From: Polyporus tsugae
Lineage: Eukaryota; Basidiomycota; Agaricomycetes; Polyporales; Polyporaceae
Assembly: GCA_024305745.1 (NCBI GenBank)
Contig: JAHRBS010000004.1
Location: forward strand, 4,898,001 to 4,962,000
Direction of reading: 5' to 3'
Length of the DNA: 64,000 nt
This document shows, one piece after another, positions 55,021 to 64,000 of the stretch. The notes below the pieces were generated by a model, which made no database searches, was not told where the DNA came from, and was given only the letters and a program-made list of their open reading frames with translations. The position numbers and the translations under genes were made by a program. The number at the start of each line of letters is the position of its first letter. Position 1 is the first letter of the stretch.

Positions 55021-56877
55021 TCGGCGTCGTCCCGCTCGCGATATCTTCTCTCCTCGAATCGCTGCAGTGCGGACTTGCCAGTACCTAGACGTCAACCATT
55101 CACCTCTTCGCGCGTTACCCATTTCCTGTACCTGTTACCGACGAGCACCGATTCCCAACGAGCCGCGATTTACCTTTGCAGGCACCTGCATTTAGTATTC
55201 TCGTCGTTGCGGTATATTACTACCTTGTACCCGTGACGGTCAATCACTGTATAACACAACTCGTCCCTGTTGTAATACCCTTCCCTCCCTAGTCTTGTCC
55301 ACCTGCATTCTCTTTCACCGCGCTGAGAAAGGACTCGGACGTGGCGGCATTCGTGTTGGCTTACGGGCTGTTTTTCGTTGTCTGAGCATTGTTGTAGCAA
55401 GATATATGTATCAATGAAACACGGACATACATATACGAACATTTGAACGAGTTCGAGACGTGCTGAGAGGGATGTGTGGTGGCCCGTCCGTCGCGTTTCG
55501 AATCGCGAGCTTACCTTTGAATTTCGTGCCTGGGATTTATATATGGCCCAGACCGAGATCGTGCTCATGCGAGACTGGGACTTGGACACCCCGAGTTCAC
55601 CCCCAGACGGACACGCAGGAGGTCGCCCATATGATCATGCGCGAGAGCTTGATGTAAACCGGATCCAAATGACGCGGGGGCTCCTGTAGGGCTTTCGTTA
55701 ACCATACTATATGCTCCTACCAGGTATCCGTTCGTGTCTGCGAACGCACGCTGCAGGGAGGTTACGGAGCAGCCTAGCAATACACGTCTTTTGGCTTTTA
55801 GCCTCACCGGGCCTACTTTCTCGGATGGGACTGGCAAGTTCCGCAGTGGGTATGTCCTGGGGGTTTGGGGCCTAATCGAAATCGCTGGGGTCTCATACAT
55901 AGGTTACCGGTTAGCTGCCGGTCTCCTGGCAAGAATGGTCTCAATATGCATGCACTCACTCGGGCGTGCGTGCGTTCGGATACGTGACGCCTACGTATGC
56001 ATGCACCAGCACCACATGGTGTATGGGGATGCGGCGGGTAACCTGAGGTATGTGAGTTATGTAAGTAGTGCAAGTTCCCATGGTTGCCTCGATGGTGCTG
56101 CGTGGTGGTTGAGAAGGCAGGGAATAACGCGCGCGCGCTGTCGCGCACTGCATTGGCTTGAAGAAATCCTCGGATTCATAATACCGTGGCAGGGCTATTC
56201 GCCCGCTTGGACCTATGTGTTGCAAGTGTTATGTTACCGGGGCATGTCTCACCGTAGCGGTTTCCACGACCGGTATCCGAAGACCAACATAGTCTGAACT
56301 GGCCAGCTGTACTGTATGAGGATTTTGAGGATCACGTCGACGGTCGAGGGTGGTTGGGTTGGTTGATACCAACGCACGGGTGACGGCGGGCGATGTGGGC
56401 GAGACCGGAATGATGCTTGAGAAGTGCGGAGCTCGAGCTCCTCCTCGACCGCACGGTGGAGCTCCGTCGTATGCAGGGTCTCCGTCGTCCATGACAGGGT
56501 GGATGCGGAAGTGCAGTCCGAGTGCTTACCCGGAGCGTAGGTTAGGCTAAGCTGGCCGATCGATGAGAAGCTCGTCCCGCTGGTCTATTCAAAATACGGC
56601 CGAGGCGGGGTCAGTATAAGTAAGAGTGGTGGCGCATGGCAGCGCTCTGCAGCGAGCTCGGGACGAGGGTTGGCAGCGGGGTTTTGCCGGATAAGGTCGT
56701 CAAAGGGAGTTATCAAAAGGCGGATAAGTGAAATGGGCCTTGGACTCCTGCGCTCGAGACTCGTCTGTTTCTGTCGCACACCATCTTGCACTCCTCCCAC
56801 TCGCCGGCGACGAGGATAAAAGCCAGACTTCGACCTCCTCTAATTTTCTTTCACCCCAAGCCACCTTCCACCCAGAC
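55021..56877. other. Intergenic region with no supported gene
   Basis: The 187-codon plus-strand frame at 55734-56297 and its antisense partners have no recognisable motif and no intron continuation. The right end should hold the PI4P 5-kinase promoter; GGGGTCAGTATAAGTAAG near 56607-56624 is a TATA-like candidate, although rather far from the ATG. Confidence 0.4.
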
Positions 56878-59465
56878 ATGGCCGCCGCTGTCCCGATGGA
56901 ATGCCCGTCGTTGCCCACATCTTTTGACGACCTTCGACGTCCGAACTATGTCTCTTCTTCCCCAAACCACTCTCATCTCGCCTCCTCACCCCAGTCCATG
57001 TCTTCCTCACGCTCCTCCTCCTCCCATACCGTCGCTTCTCCTCACAAGGATCCCGACTTGAATCCTATCCAAGCCCTCGCCTTCGCCGCCTCTCCCTCCA
57101 CTAAGCAGTCTCCTCCCCAAGAGCTCCACATCCTCAAGGTCACCGAGTCTCTCCATCTCGAATCCCGCCCCCTCCCCGAGGCCATCCTCCACAGGGTCAG
57201 CGCAACCCTCGCACAACATGTCCCCGTCTTCCACACCCCTCGTGAAAGCAGCATAGACTCCAACTACGGCCCTCCCCCGCCCTCCCCGCCTTCCAGCTTC
57301 GAGGGCGACCTCCCCCCTCCCCGCAGAGTCGCTAGTATCTCCTCATCGTCCACCTCACACCCTGACGGCTCTCCCCGTCTCCCCGTCACCTTCGAGGAAC
57401 CCATCCCAATCGAACGCGCTTCCTTGTCCTCCCGTGAGCAGCGCTCACAACTTGGCAGCAACATCCTCCGCCATCGTGCCTCTGCCGAGACAAAGCCCTC
57501 TCTCCCCACCTCCCAGGCGCCATGCCCACAAAGCACTCTCGACACGCCCTTCACAGACGAGCCCGCGTCAATCATTCCCCCATCAATATCCAACTCCCTT
57601 CCTTCCCGCAGCGCACCCGGAGCAGCACCAGCCGCATCATCTGGCGCGGGCTCCCACCTCTCTGTCGACGGCTACCTCCAGCCCCCCGCACCTCACCGGC
57701 CCTCTCGCCGGAATACGATCGGCGCTCCTGCCCCTCACCAGCCCGCCTCCCCTCCCCGCATATCGCGTATGGCAACAACCCACGGGGCTCATCCCGCCGC
57801 CTTCGAGGACGTAGGAGAGCTCGCCGATGACATCCAGCTCCATGCGGAGCAGATCAGGAGGGAGCGCATGAGCAAGCGCGCAAAGGCGCAGCAGGAGGCC
57901 GAGCGGGCGCTGACACGCTCGACGACCGTCGTGAGCAAGGTGGGCGAAGGGCCGCTGGTTGGAAACTTGATCGGGGAGGACCACGTCAACTATGTGTTGA
58001 TGTACAACATGCTGACCGGTATCCGTACGGCGGTGAGTACCATCACTCGTTCGTTCGTGCACAGCGGTGGAAGGTTCAAACTGGTGCCGCCTAGGTGTCG
58101 CGATGTCAAGCAAAGATACGGAGACCACTGACAGATGAAGATTACACGGCACGACATAAATACTCATTTGATATGTGCGTATCGCTCGCCGGCATGTTTA
58201 CGTTGGCAATCGGACTAATCCTCGGTCAGTATCGGTAACGAACTCACGCCATCCGCAAAGTACGACTTCAAGTTCAAGGACTACGCCCCCTGGGTCTTCC
58301 GCGAGTTGCGCGAAGACTACTTTCACCTTGACCCCGCCGACTACCTCCTCTCCTTAACTGCCAAGTACATCTTGTCGGAGCTTGGCTCGCCCGGCAAGTC
58401 GGGCTCGTTCTTCTACTTTTCGCGCGATTATCGGTTCATCATTAAGACGATCCACTATTCGGAACACAAGTTCCTCCGTTCGATACTCAAGAAGTACTAC
58501 GAGCACGTGAAGAGCAACCCACACACGCTCATCTCCCGTTTCTATGGCCTCCATCGAGTCAAGCTTCCTCACGGGCGCAAGATCCACTTCGTCATCATGA
58601 ACAACCTTTTCCCCGCGCACAAGGATGTTCACGAGACCTACGACCTCAAGGGGTCTACGGTCGGTCGTGAATACCCCGAGGACAAGGCTGCGGTGAACAC
58701 GCGCGCCGTCTTGAAGGACCTCAACTGGATCAACAGGGGAAAGATGTTGGAGCTGGGTCCGGAGAAGAGAGCGCTCTTGACGGAGCAATTGAGGAGGGAC
58801 TCGGAGTTGCTCCAGGAGCTGGGGGTTATGGACTACTCGCTCCTCGTCGGCATCCACAACATGCAGCGAGGGAACCGGGACAACGTCCGGAGGCGTACAC
58901 TGAAGGTCTTTTCGGTAAGTGGTCATTTCGTTCGCGTACGTTCTTCCTCCCTCATCTCCCCCCGTTACGTTCTCAAGCCGGACATGCCCCTCATCTCTCG
59001 GAAGAAGACTGTGAGCAAGGGGCCCCGGTCCCCTGAAGCGATCGCCATGCGCCGCATCATGCGTGAGGCGGACCCGCAGAGCCTCGGCGCCGAGACCCTC
59101 TCCCTGCCTGAAGAAGACACGGGCGAGAGGCAGCACTTCCTCTTCTACCAGGATGAGGGCGGCCTGCGCGCGACAGACGAGGCGAACGAGAACATGAGCA
59201 CGATTTATTACCTGGGCGTCATCGACATCCTTACGCCGTACAGCTTCTTTAAGAAGGTCGAGCACTGCTGGAAGGGTCTCAGCGCTGATAGGGTACGTGC
59301 ACACCTTAGGTCCTGTTTGTAACGTCAGTGCTCATATAGGTCCGCCTCTATGTTCAGCATAAGATCAGCCCTGTTCCTCCGCCTGAGTACGCCAGCCGAT
59401 TCTTCTCTTTCATGAGGGCGGTTATGCGCGGCGGCGAGGGGGGCACTCGCTTCAAGTCGGAGTAA
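56878..59465 (+). CDS. mss4: Phosphatidylinositol-4-phosphate 5-kinase (Mss4/Its3 type)
   Basis: Makes PI(4,5)P2 at the plasma membrane. Exon 1 (56878 to about 58032) is a long Ser/Pro-rich disordered leader ending in a helical segment (DDIQLHAEQIRRERMSKRAK) and HVNYVLMYNMLTGIRTA. Later exons add RRPLTDEDYTARHKYSFD, the catalytic core YDFKFKDYAPWVFRELR, GSFFYFSRDYRFIIKTI, FYGLHRVKLPHGRKIHFVI, ETYDLKGSTVGR, ELGVMDYSLLVGIHNM and the end IYYLGVIDILTPYSFFKKVE, then RFFSFMRAVMRGG and RFKSE with TAA at 59463-59465. The DLKGS and MDYSLL motifs are hallmarks of the family. A short insert between RRRTLKVFS and RATDEANE holds KKTVSKGPRSPEAIAMRRIM, as in other fungal members. An in-frame ATG at 56728 is judged too far upstream; MAAAVPMECP is the better start. 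Confidence 0.92.
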
Positions 59466-59943
59466 ATGCTCCCTTGGACTCGTGCATCATCTCGTCTCCT
59501 TTCATATCGGTTCGTTCTTTTTTTCATTCTCGTCGCTGCCGGTGTTTAGACTATCATCGGACTGGTGGACTGGTCGCGATCACGTTCTGCATCCTGCACG
59601 TGTAGCATTTTTAGCGTCGTCCCCCAGTCAGCATATCCCTCTTCGCGCATACCCACCCAATTCCCGCCACATCCACATCTCCGCATCACGCAGTTGTTCG
59701 TCCATAGATCGTCGTGTCATCATCGCTGCGGGGCCATGCTTCCCCGCGCGTCCACTCTCGTTAAGTATTCTGTCAATGTCGTTCGTTCGTTTCGTTAATC
59801 GTCTCGCGAGCACGCCCACGTCTGCGGGCCGTGTTGCCCACGCTCCTTATACACCTCGTCTCTCTTTTCCGTCCAAATCCCTCAGTCATGCATACGTACA
59901 CGGACCTTCTGCATTTAGCAAGGGACTAGTTGTTTATATATTC

Positions 59944-59975
<32 letters not shown>

Positions 59976-60383
59976 CTGCCCGGTGCCTGGACCTACATCC
60001 CATCCATCCATCCTGTCGATGGCTGCTATCCTCGCCTCGTTTTATTATACAGTATGTATTAATGTACTACCTACTATGCTGATGTACAGGGGGAATTGAA
60101 TCGTGCAAGTCGAATTGTCTGGCTGGTGTTGGTCCCGTAATTAGAAGGGTTTCAAATATTGGGGGTGCTCGTTCTGAGCTAGTGTGGGTGTGGGCTTCTC
60201 TCCTGCTGGTTCACCGGCAGGGTCGGACGTTGGGGGCGGCGGGTTGAACTTCAAATTGTTCGTGAGGGCGAAGAGAGTACGTCCGAGTCACGCGTTCCAA
60301 ACGCCTGTCACACGGGTGCGTCACACGGGCCATAAGGCGGCGGGCGTTTGCGAGGACAGCGGGGATTGTTGGCTGCAACGGCG
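59466..60383. other. Intergenic region between PI4P 5-kinase and RPB10
   Basis: No gene is supported. It includes the PI4P 5-kinase 3' UTR and a hexamer repeat at 59942-59975. Confidence 0.45.
59942..59975 (+). repeat. (TTTTCG)n microsatellite
   Basis: Five to six tandem TTTTCG units in non-coding DNA downstream of the PI4P 5-kinase gene. Confidence 0.85.
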
Positions 60384-60794
60384 ATGGTGAGCGACTCGTC
60401 CTCGACGGTTCTGGCTGTCCTCACATCTTGGTTGTGGTCTGGCGCCTTAGATTATCCCTATGCGCTGCTTTTCATGCGGGAAGGTGGTAGGGGACAAGTG
60501 GAATGCTTACCTCGACCTGCTCGCCAAGGACGTTAGCGAGGGGTGGGTTCAACGTCCAACCCCGCTGTTTCCTTATTTATTAATATTGCTCGCCTGACCA
60601 TCACGCCACACTCAGCGATGCGCTCGACCAGCTTCAGCTGAAGCGCTATTGCTGCCGTCGCATGGTCTTGACTCACGTCGACCTCATCGAAAAACTCCTC
60701 CATTACAACCGTGCGTCTTCCTCCGCATCTTCCTCCCAGTTACTCACCCTCTCCTCCAGCCAACGAGAGGAAACCGGACAGAGACAAGCTTTAG
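60384..60794 (+). CDS. rpb10: RNA polymerases I, II and III common subunit Rpb10
   Basis: Essential zinc-binding subunit (ABC10-beta) shared by the three nuclear RNA polymerases. The start codon forms a coding exon of its own: ATG at 60384-60386 is followed at once by a GTGAGC donor, and exon 2 begins at 60451. The protein then reads [62 protein letters not shown] and [11 protein letters not shown] with TAG at 60792-60794. CxxC (CFSC) and the CC pair (YCCRRM) are the four zinc ligands. Length (about 72 residues) and sequence match the highly conserved family. Three introns of 45-65 bp. Confidence 0.95.
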
Positions 60795-61447
60795 ATCCTC
60801 TACTGTTCTATTGTACTTCCACTTCGCCTTCACATACACGCTTTGCATCGTCATTCGTGTGGTTTGTGTCTCCCGCACACTTCGAGCCTGAGGTACGTTC
60901 TTGATCCGCCTCTATTTCCGCGTCTATCCGCCGCCCCCAGTTAGCGAGTAGCTTGGTTCTTCTGTGTATGCTCTCTTATAATTATCCTCCCGCGTCCCAG
61001 GTGAGGGTTTGGGCACCAGAGAACCAAATCAAAGCAAGAGGGGTCTCCGAGCTGTTTTCCTGAATACAGGGCATAACTTTGCGTATGTATTCATATATTC
61101 AGATTCTTCCCGCCAGGAGGTCAGTGGCCGGTCCAGGCCTCGAGCGCGTCTTCTGGAGGACGTCAGAGCCTCAGCCCCACCCCGTCACTGCGACGCAAAG
61201 CATATATAAACACGCCGCACGTCCCCCTGTCTCCTATTACTCCTCCACGGTCGTATTCAGATCCTAGGTTGTACGTACCCGCACAATTCATGCCAGGCGC
61301 ACCTTCTTGCTCCCCGCTTGACGAGTGTATTGACTTACGTCTAGACAGATCTGCCACGTATCCTATCGGTACTCTAGGCTAAACCCACAAGGTCAGCCGC
61401 ACGTTCATTTGCCACACGTCCTCCAACGGATATCTTGCAGGACTATC
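60795..61447. other. Intergenic region
   Basis: No gene is supported. Near 61285-61330 the text CATGCCAGGCGCACCTTCTTG followed by a CTTGACG motif resembles 62421-62460 (CATTCCAGGCGAACCTTC), so a short repeat brackets the next gene. CATATATAAACA near 61200-61211 is a TATA-like box that could serve the gene at 61448. Confidence 0.4.
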
Positions 61448-62215
61448 ATGGGCGGTTGCCTTTTCTTGACTCCCGTGCGCACCAACCCCCAGGATGAACA
61501 CGAAGAGTCGTGGGAGAAGTTCGACACCTCGGGCGAAGACGAGGACCCGAACAACTGCTGGAACTATCGTTCCTCGAGCTTCCACGAGCTGAAGGGCGAG
61601 GCCCTGCGCGCCGGCATCCGATACTTGGAGTCTATCCAGCGGCAGGTCGACGAGCGCAAGTCCGCCGGTACCGTCGTCGCCTCTCGCCAGTTCCTCTCCG
61701 ACGCCGGCATCATCGCCGCGGCGACGTCTCCGACGGACGAGACAGCCCTCGAGGACGCGTCCACCGTCATCCCCCCAGCCGTCGCTCTCATCCGCAGCTG
61801 GCTACGCGAGCCGGTGCTGGACGAGTCCGGGTACCCCGAAATGCCGTTCATGAACATGCTGCGCTTGGGGGTGCCGCTGGGCAACATGAACATGGGCAGC
61901 ACTGGCCCGGCGGCGCAGGGGGCGACGGCGCTCGAGAACATGCTGAACACGAACTTCCTGTTTTCGGAGGTGGCCAAGCACGAGTCGTGCCCGCCGGCGC
62001 TGCACCGGGTCGGCCTCGGCGGGCTGTTCTACTTTGCGAAGATGGCGGACAATAACCAGCACATCTACCCGTCCGAGGCCCGCGTGGTGGGCGGGGCGCT
62101 CGCGCGCGTCTTGGAGTTCCTGCCTGACACGTTGGATTTGAAGGAGTTTGCTGGGGGGTTGAGGGACATGTTGCAGAAGTGCGGCGAGGACGAGATGTCG
62201 ATGATCCAGGGTTGA
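61448..62215 (+). CDS. Uncharacterised acidic fungal protein with MGGC start
   Basis: A single-exon frame of 255 residues: MGGCLFLTPVRTNPQDEHEE, FDTSGEDEDPNNCWNYRSSS, GIRYLESIQRQVDERKSAG, PPAVALIRSWLREPVLDESG, MPFMNMLRLGVPLGNMNMG, CPPALHRVGLGGLFYFAKMA, YPSEARVVGGALARVLEF, ending SMIQG with TGA. I chose the Met at 61448 over 61409 because MGGC gives a Gly-2/Cys-4 N terminus typical of N-myristoylation plus palmitoylation; that lipidation is inference. No catalytic motif is recognised. Composition is strongly coding and the frame is unbroken. It lies between short repeats and next to a relic of the NTPase family, but itself shows no sign of decay. Confidence 0.6.
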   Translation: MGGCLFLTPVRTNPQDEHEESWEKFDTSGEDEDPNNCWNYRSSSFHELKGEALRAGIRYLESIQRQVDERKSAGTVVASRQFLSDAGIIAAATSPTDETALEDASTVIPPAVALIRSWLREPVLDESGYPEMPFMNMLRLGVPLGNMNMGSTGPAAQGATALENMLNTNFLFSEVAKHESCPPALHRVGLGGLFYFAKMADNNQHIYPSEARVVGGALARVLEFLPDTLDLKEFAGGLRDMLQKCGEDEMSMIQG

Positions 62216-62429
62216 ATGGTCTGCGGCGCTGTGTGTGTGTGTCATGTGAGTGTACATTATGAGATTTGAGCGTGCATGAGCCCCGTTCCGTCTGTAGGCC
62301 TCCTTGCGCCTTGCCTATCGTGTGTGTGTATGACCGTACGCGCGTGTAATGCATGCATTAGTAGCCATGAGAGGCAATAGAAGTGGATTACGAGCGTATG
62401 CAGCACGCCGTGGCACAATCCATTCCAGG

Positions 62430-62645
62430 CGAACCTTCTCGCTCCGGGTGTCTTGACCGATAACCGGCTAGCAGAGCCGCTGCGCGCACGCAGGCCTTCC
62501 CGTCGACGTCGAACCGGATTATATGACCGCGGCGGCAGCTATACCAAACCAGAAATCCGATCACCCTCGACAAGTGGTCGACAACTTGGACTGTGGGTGC
62601 TCGTTCAGAACGTCCATCCCTGCTACAGCACATGTACGCCTAGAG
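62430..62645 (+). pseudogene. Relic of the P-loop NTPase family, near-C-terminal part
   Basis: AGAGCCGCTGCGCGCACGC, CCCGTCGACGTCGAACCGG, CCAGAAATCCGATCACCC, GACAACTTGGACTGTGGG and GTCCATCCCTGCTACAGCAC follow, in order, the DNA at 44390-44640 in the intact gene at 41779-44925. Many changes and indels remove the frame. Nothing of the NTPase domain itself is present. Confidence 0.65.
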
Positions 62646-62919
62646 ACACGTCTCTCTTTTCACCCTCCGCTGATGTGTTCCCGTTCGACTGGTTCGAGTC
62701 TACGTGAGCGGTACATTGAAGTTGCGAAAACGAGTCCGAGTCGAGGGCGAGCGGGTGTGACCAAGTGTGACGCGCGCGATGGACCGTCGCGACACCGGAC
62801 TTGGACTCGGGACGTCGTTCACTTGCCGCGGCTTTATCGTCTAGCACGACCCGCCCACACCGTTGCTGACCATCCGTACACCGTTGCTACACATCTGCAC
62901 ACCGTCGCCGCCCATCCGC
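62646..62919. other. Intergenic region before ATG7
   Basis: No gene is supported. ACCGTTGCTACACATCTGCA-type near-repeats (about 62858-62912) precede the ATG7 start and probably lie in its leader. Confidence 0.4.
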
Positions 62920-64000
62920 ATGCCGATCGTCCAGTTTGCGCCCTTCCAATCGCTCGTGCAGCCCCCCTTTTGGCATGCCCTCACCGATCTCAAGATCGAC
63001 GTCCTCCGCCTCTCCGACGACGCCGTCCCTCTCACCGCCACCTACACAACCGGCCGCTTCGTCACAGATCGTGAGACAGGAAAGGACATCGCCCTCGGCT
63101 GCAACTTGAGCGTCGGCGACGACGCCTTCTCCAAGTCCCCACAGTCCGTCTTTCCCGTCCTTACCCCTCCGCTAACCTCACCCTACCCTCTACGCTTAAC
63201 AGGGTCCCCCAGAACGCGATTGCTGTCACCGGTTCGTTTAAGAACTTCAATACTATCGAGGACTTCAAGAACGTGGACAAGACCGCCCTCTTCAATGCCC
63301 TAGCCGACGAAATCTGGACGAGCATCACCGTCCATAAGTCAACCGCCCTCCTCAGTCGCTTTCTCCTCCTCACCTTCGCTGACCTCAAGAAGTACAAGTA
63401 CTTCTACTGGTTCGCATTCCCTGCCTTTGCCGCCAAACCCGCCTGGGAGATTGACGGAGACTGGTCATCCGCCGAGTCCACGCTCGGTGCAGACGCGGTA
63501 CGTTCTTTACCTTGTGTCTTCTCATCCCTTACCCATACCTTCGTAACCCCATCCTTTCAAGCTCTCCGCCATCCAATCCCAACTTCACGCCTCCCCCCGC
63601 CCCTTCTTCCTTGTACGCACCTCCGCTGGACAAACAACAACCGCTCCCGTCGAGGACTACCCGTCCTTCTTCGCCAACGTTCCCTCCTCTGAACGCGCTA
63701 TCGGCTTCGTCGACCCCTCTGCCGTGCCCACAAACCCTGGCTGGCCTCTCCGCAACTTGCTTGCCTACCTCCGCGCTCTCTACCCCGACGACGCCGCGGA
63801 CGGGTTCCGGATCCTTTGCTGGCGCGATAGCGAAGCTCCCCCACCTGGCGCGACGGGAGGCTGGAAGAGTCGCTTCGGGGTTGTGAAGCGGGGCGCGGGC
63901 GAGACCACCGCTGCGACCGAGAAGCCGAGTGCCGTAGGATGGGAGAAGAACGTACATGGCAAGCTCGGCGCTCGCGTCGCCGACCTCGCCCCGATGATGG
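62920..64000 (+). CDS. atg7: Autophagy E1-like enzyme Atg7, 5' part (runs off the window)
   Basis: Atg7 activates Atg8 and Atg12 for conjugation in autophagy. The N-terminal domain is seen: MPIVQFAPFQSLVQPPFWHA, LTDLKIDVLRLSDDAVPL, SVGDDAFSKSPQ; after an intron (donor GTCCGT, near 63143-63201) VPQNAIAVTGSFKNFNTIED, FKNVDKTALFNALADE, ADLKKYKYFYWFAFPAFAAK, and after a second intron (about 63499-63560) LSAIQSQLHASPRPFFLV, AIGFVDPSAVPTNPGWPLRN, LLAYLRALYP and FRILCWRD. These are the typical Atg7 N-terminal blocks. The adenylation domain and catalytic Cys lie beyond the right edge. No break in the visible part. Confidence 0.92.

Noticed and set aside
55734..56297. 187-codon plus-strand frame between HOG1 and the PI4P 5-kinase gene
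   Set aside because: No recognisable motif and competing antisense frames.

Overview
This window is nuclear DNA of a filamentous basidiomycete, most likely an Agaricomycete and possibly a polypore. The evidence is GC-rich exons cut by many 45-70 bp introns with GTRNGT donors, fungal housekeeping genes, and Plavaka, copia and pogo/Fot1-type mobile elements together with lineage-expanded families (DUF6698-like, F-box, P-loop NTPase). The class-level assignment is inference. Almost every real gene is multi-exon, so most were read by joining open frames at consensus splice sites.

Layout: 1-4.7 kb holds no gene I can support. At 4.7-10.0 kb (+) lies a Ubp2-type ubiquitin hydrolase. At 10.5-12.4 kb (-) are two tandem copies of a small NTF2-like protein gene. 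At 13.3-16.9 kb (+) are three members of an ISG12/IFI6-16-like hydrophobic family, with relics of an F-box gene between them. From 17.2 to about 38 kb is a mobile-element nest: a full-length but broken Plavaka transposase gene (-), an intact copia retrotransposon inserted just upstream of it, a DUF6698-like gene diverging from the Plavaka gene, and a 5.9 kb pogo/Fot1-like transposon carrying a broken transposase, an unknown ORF and a heat-shock-element-rich promoter-like block.

At 38.7-41.5 kb the ISG12/F-box unit resumes, with a fourth ISG12-like gene and a decayed F-box gene that is itself interrupted by a 570 bp pogo-type miniature element. At 41.8-44.9 kb (+) is a large P-loop NTPase of an Agaricomycete-expanded family. 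A small secreted protein follows at 46.2 kb, and the intact F-box gene lies at 48.4-50.7 kb (-).

The right end is a conserved gene-dense block: MCR1 (NADH-cytochrome b5 reductase, -), HOG1 (stress MAP kinase, +), a PI4P 5-kinase (+), RPB10 (+), a small acidic protein with a lipidation-like N terminus (+), a relic of the NTPase family, and the 5' part of ATG7 (+) running off the edge. These housekeeping genes do not form one pathway. The coherent local story is on the left and centre: a repeated ISG12-like plus F-box unit that has been duplicated, partly decayed, and split by nested transposons.
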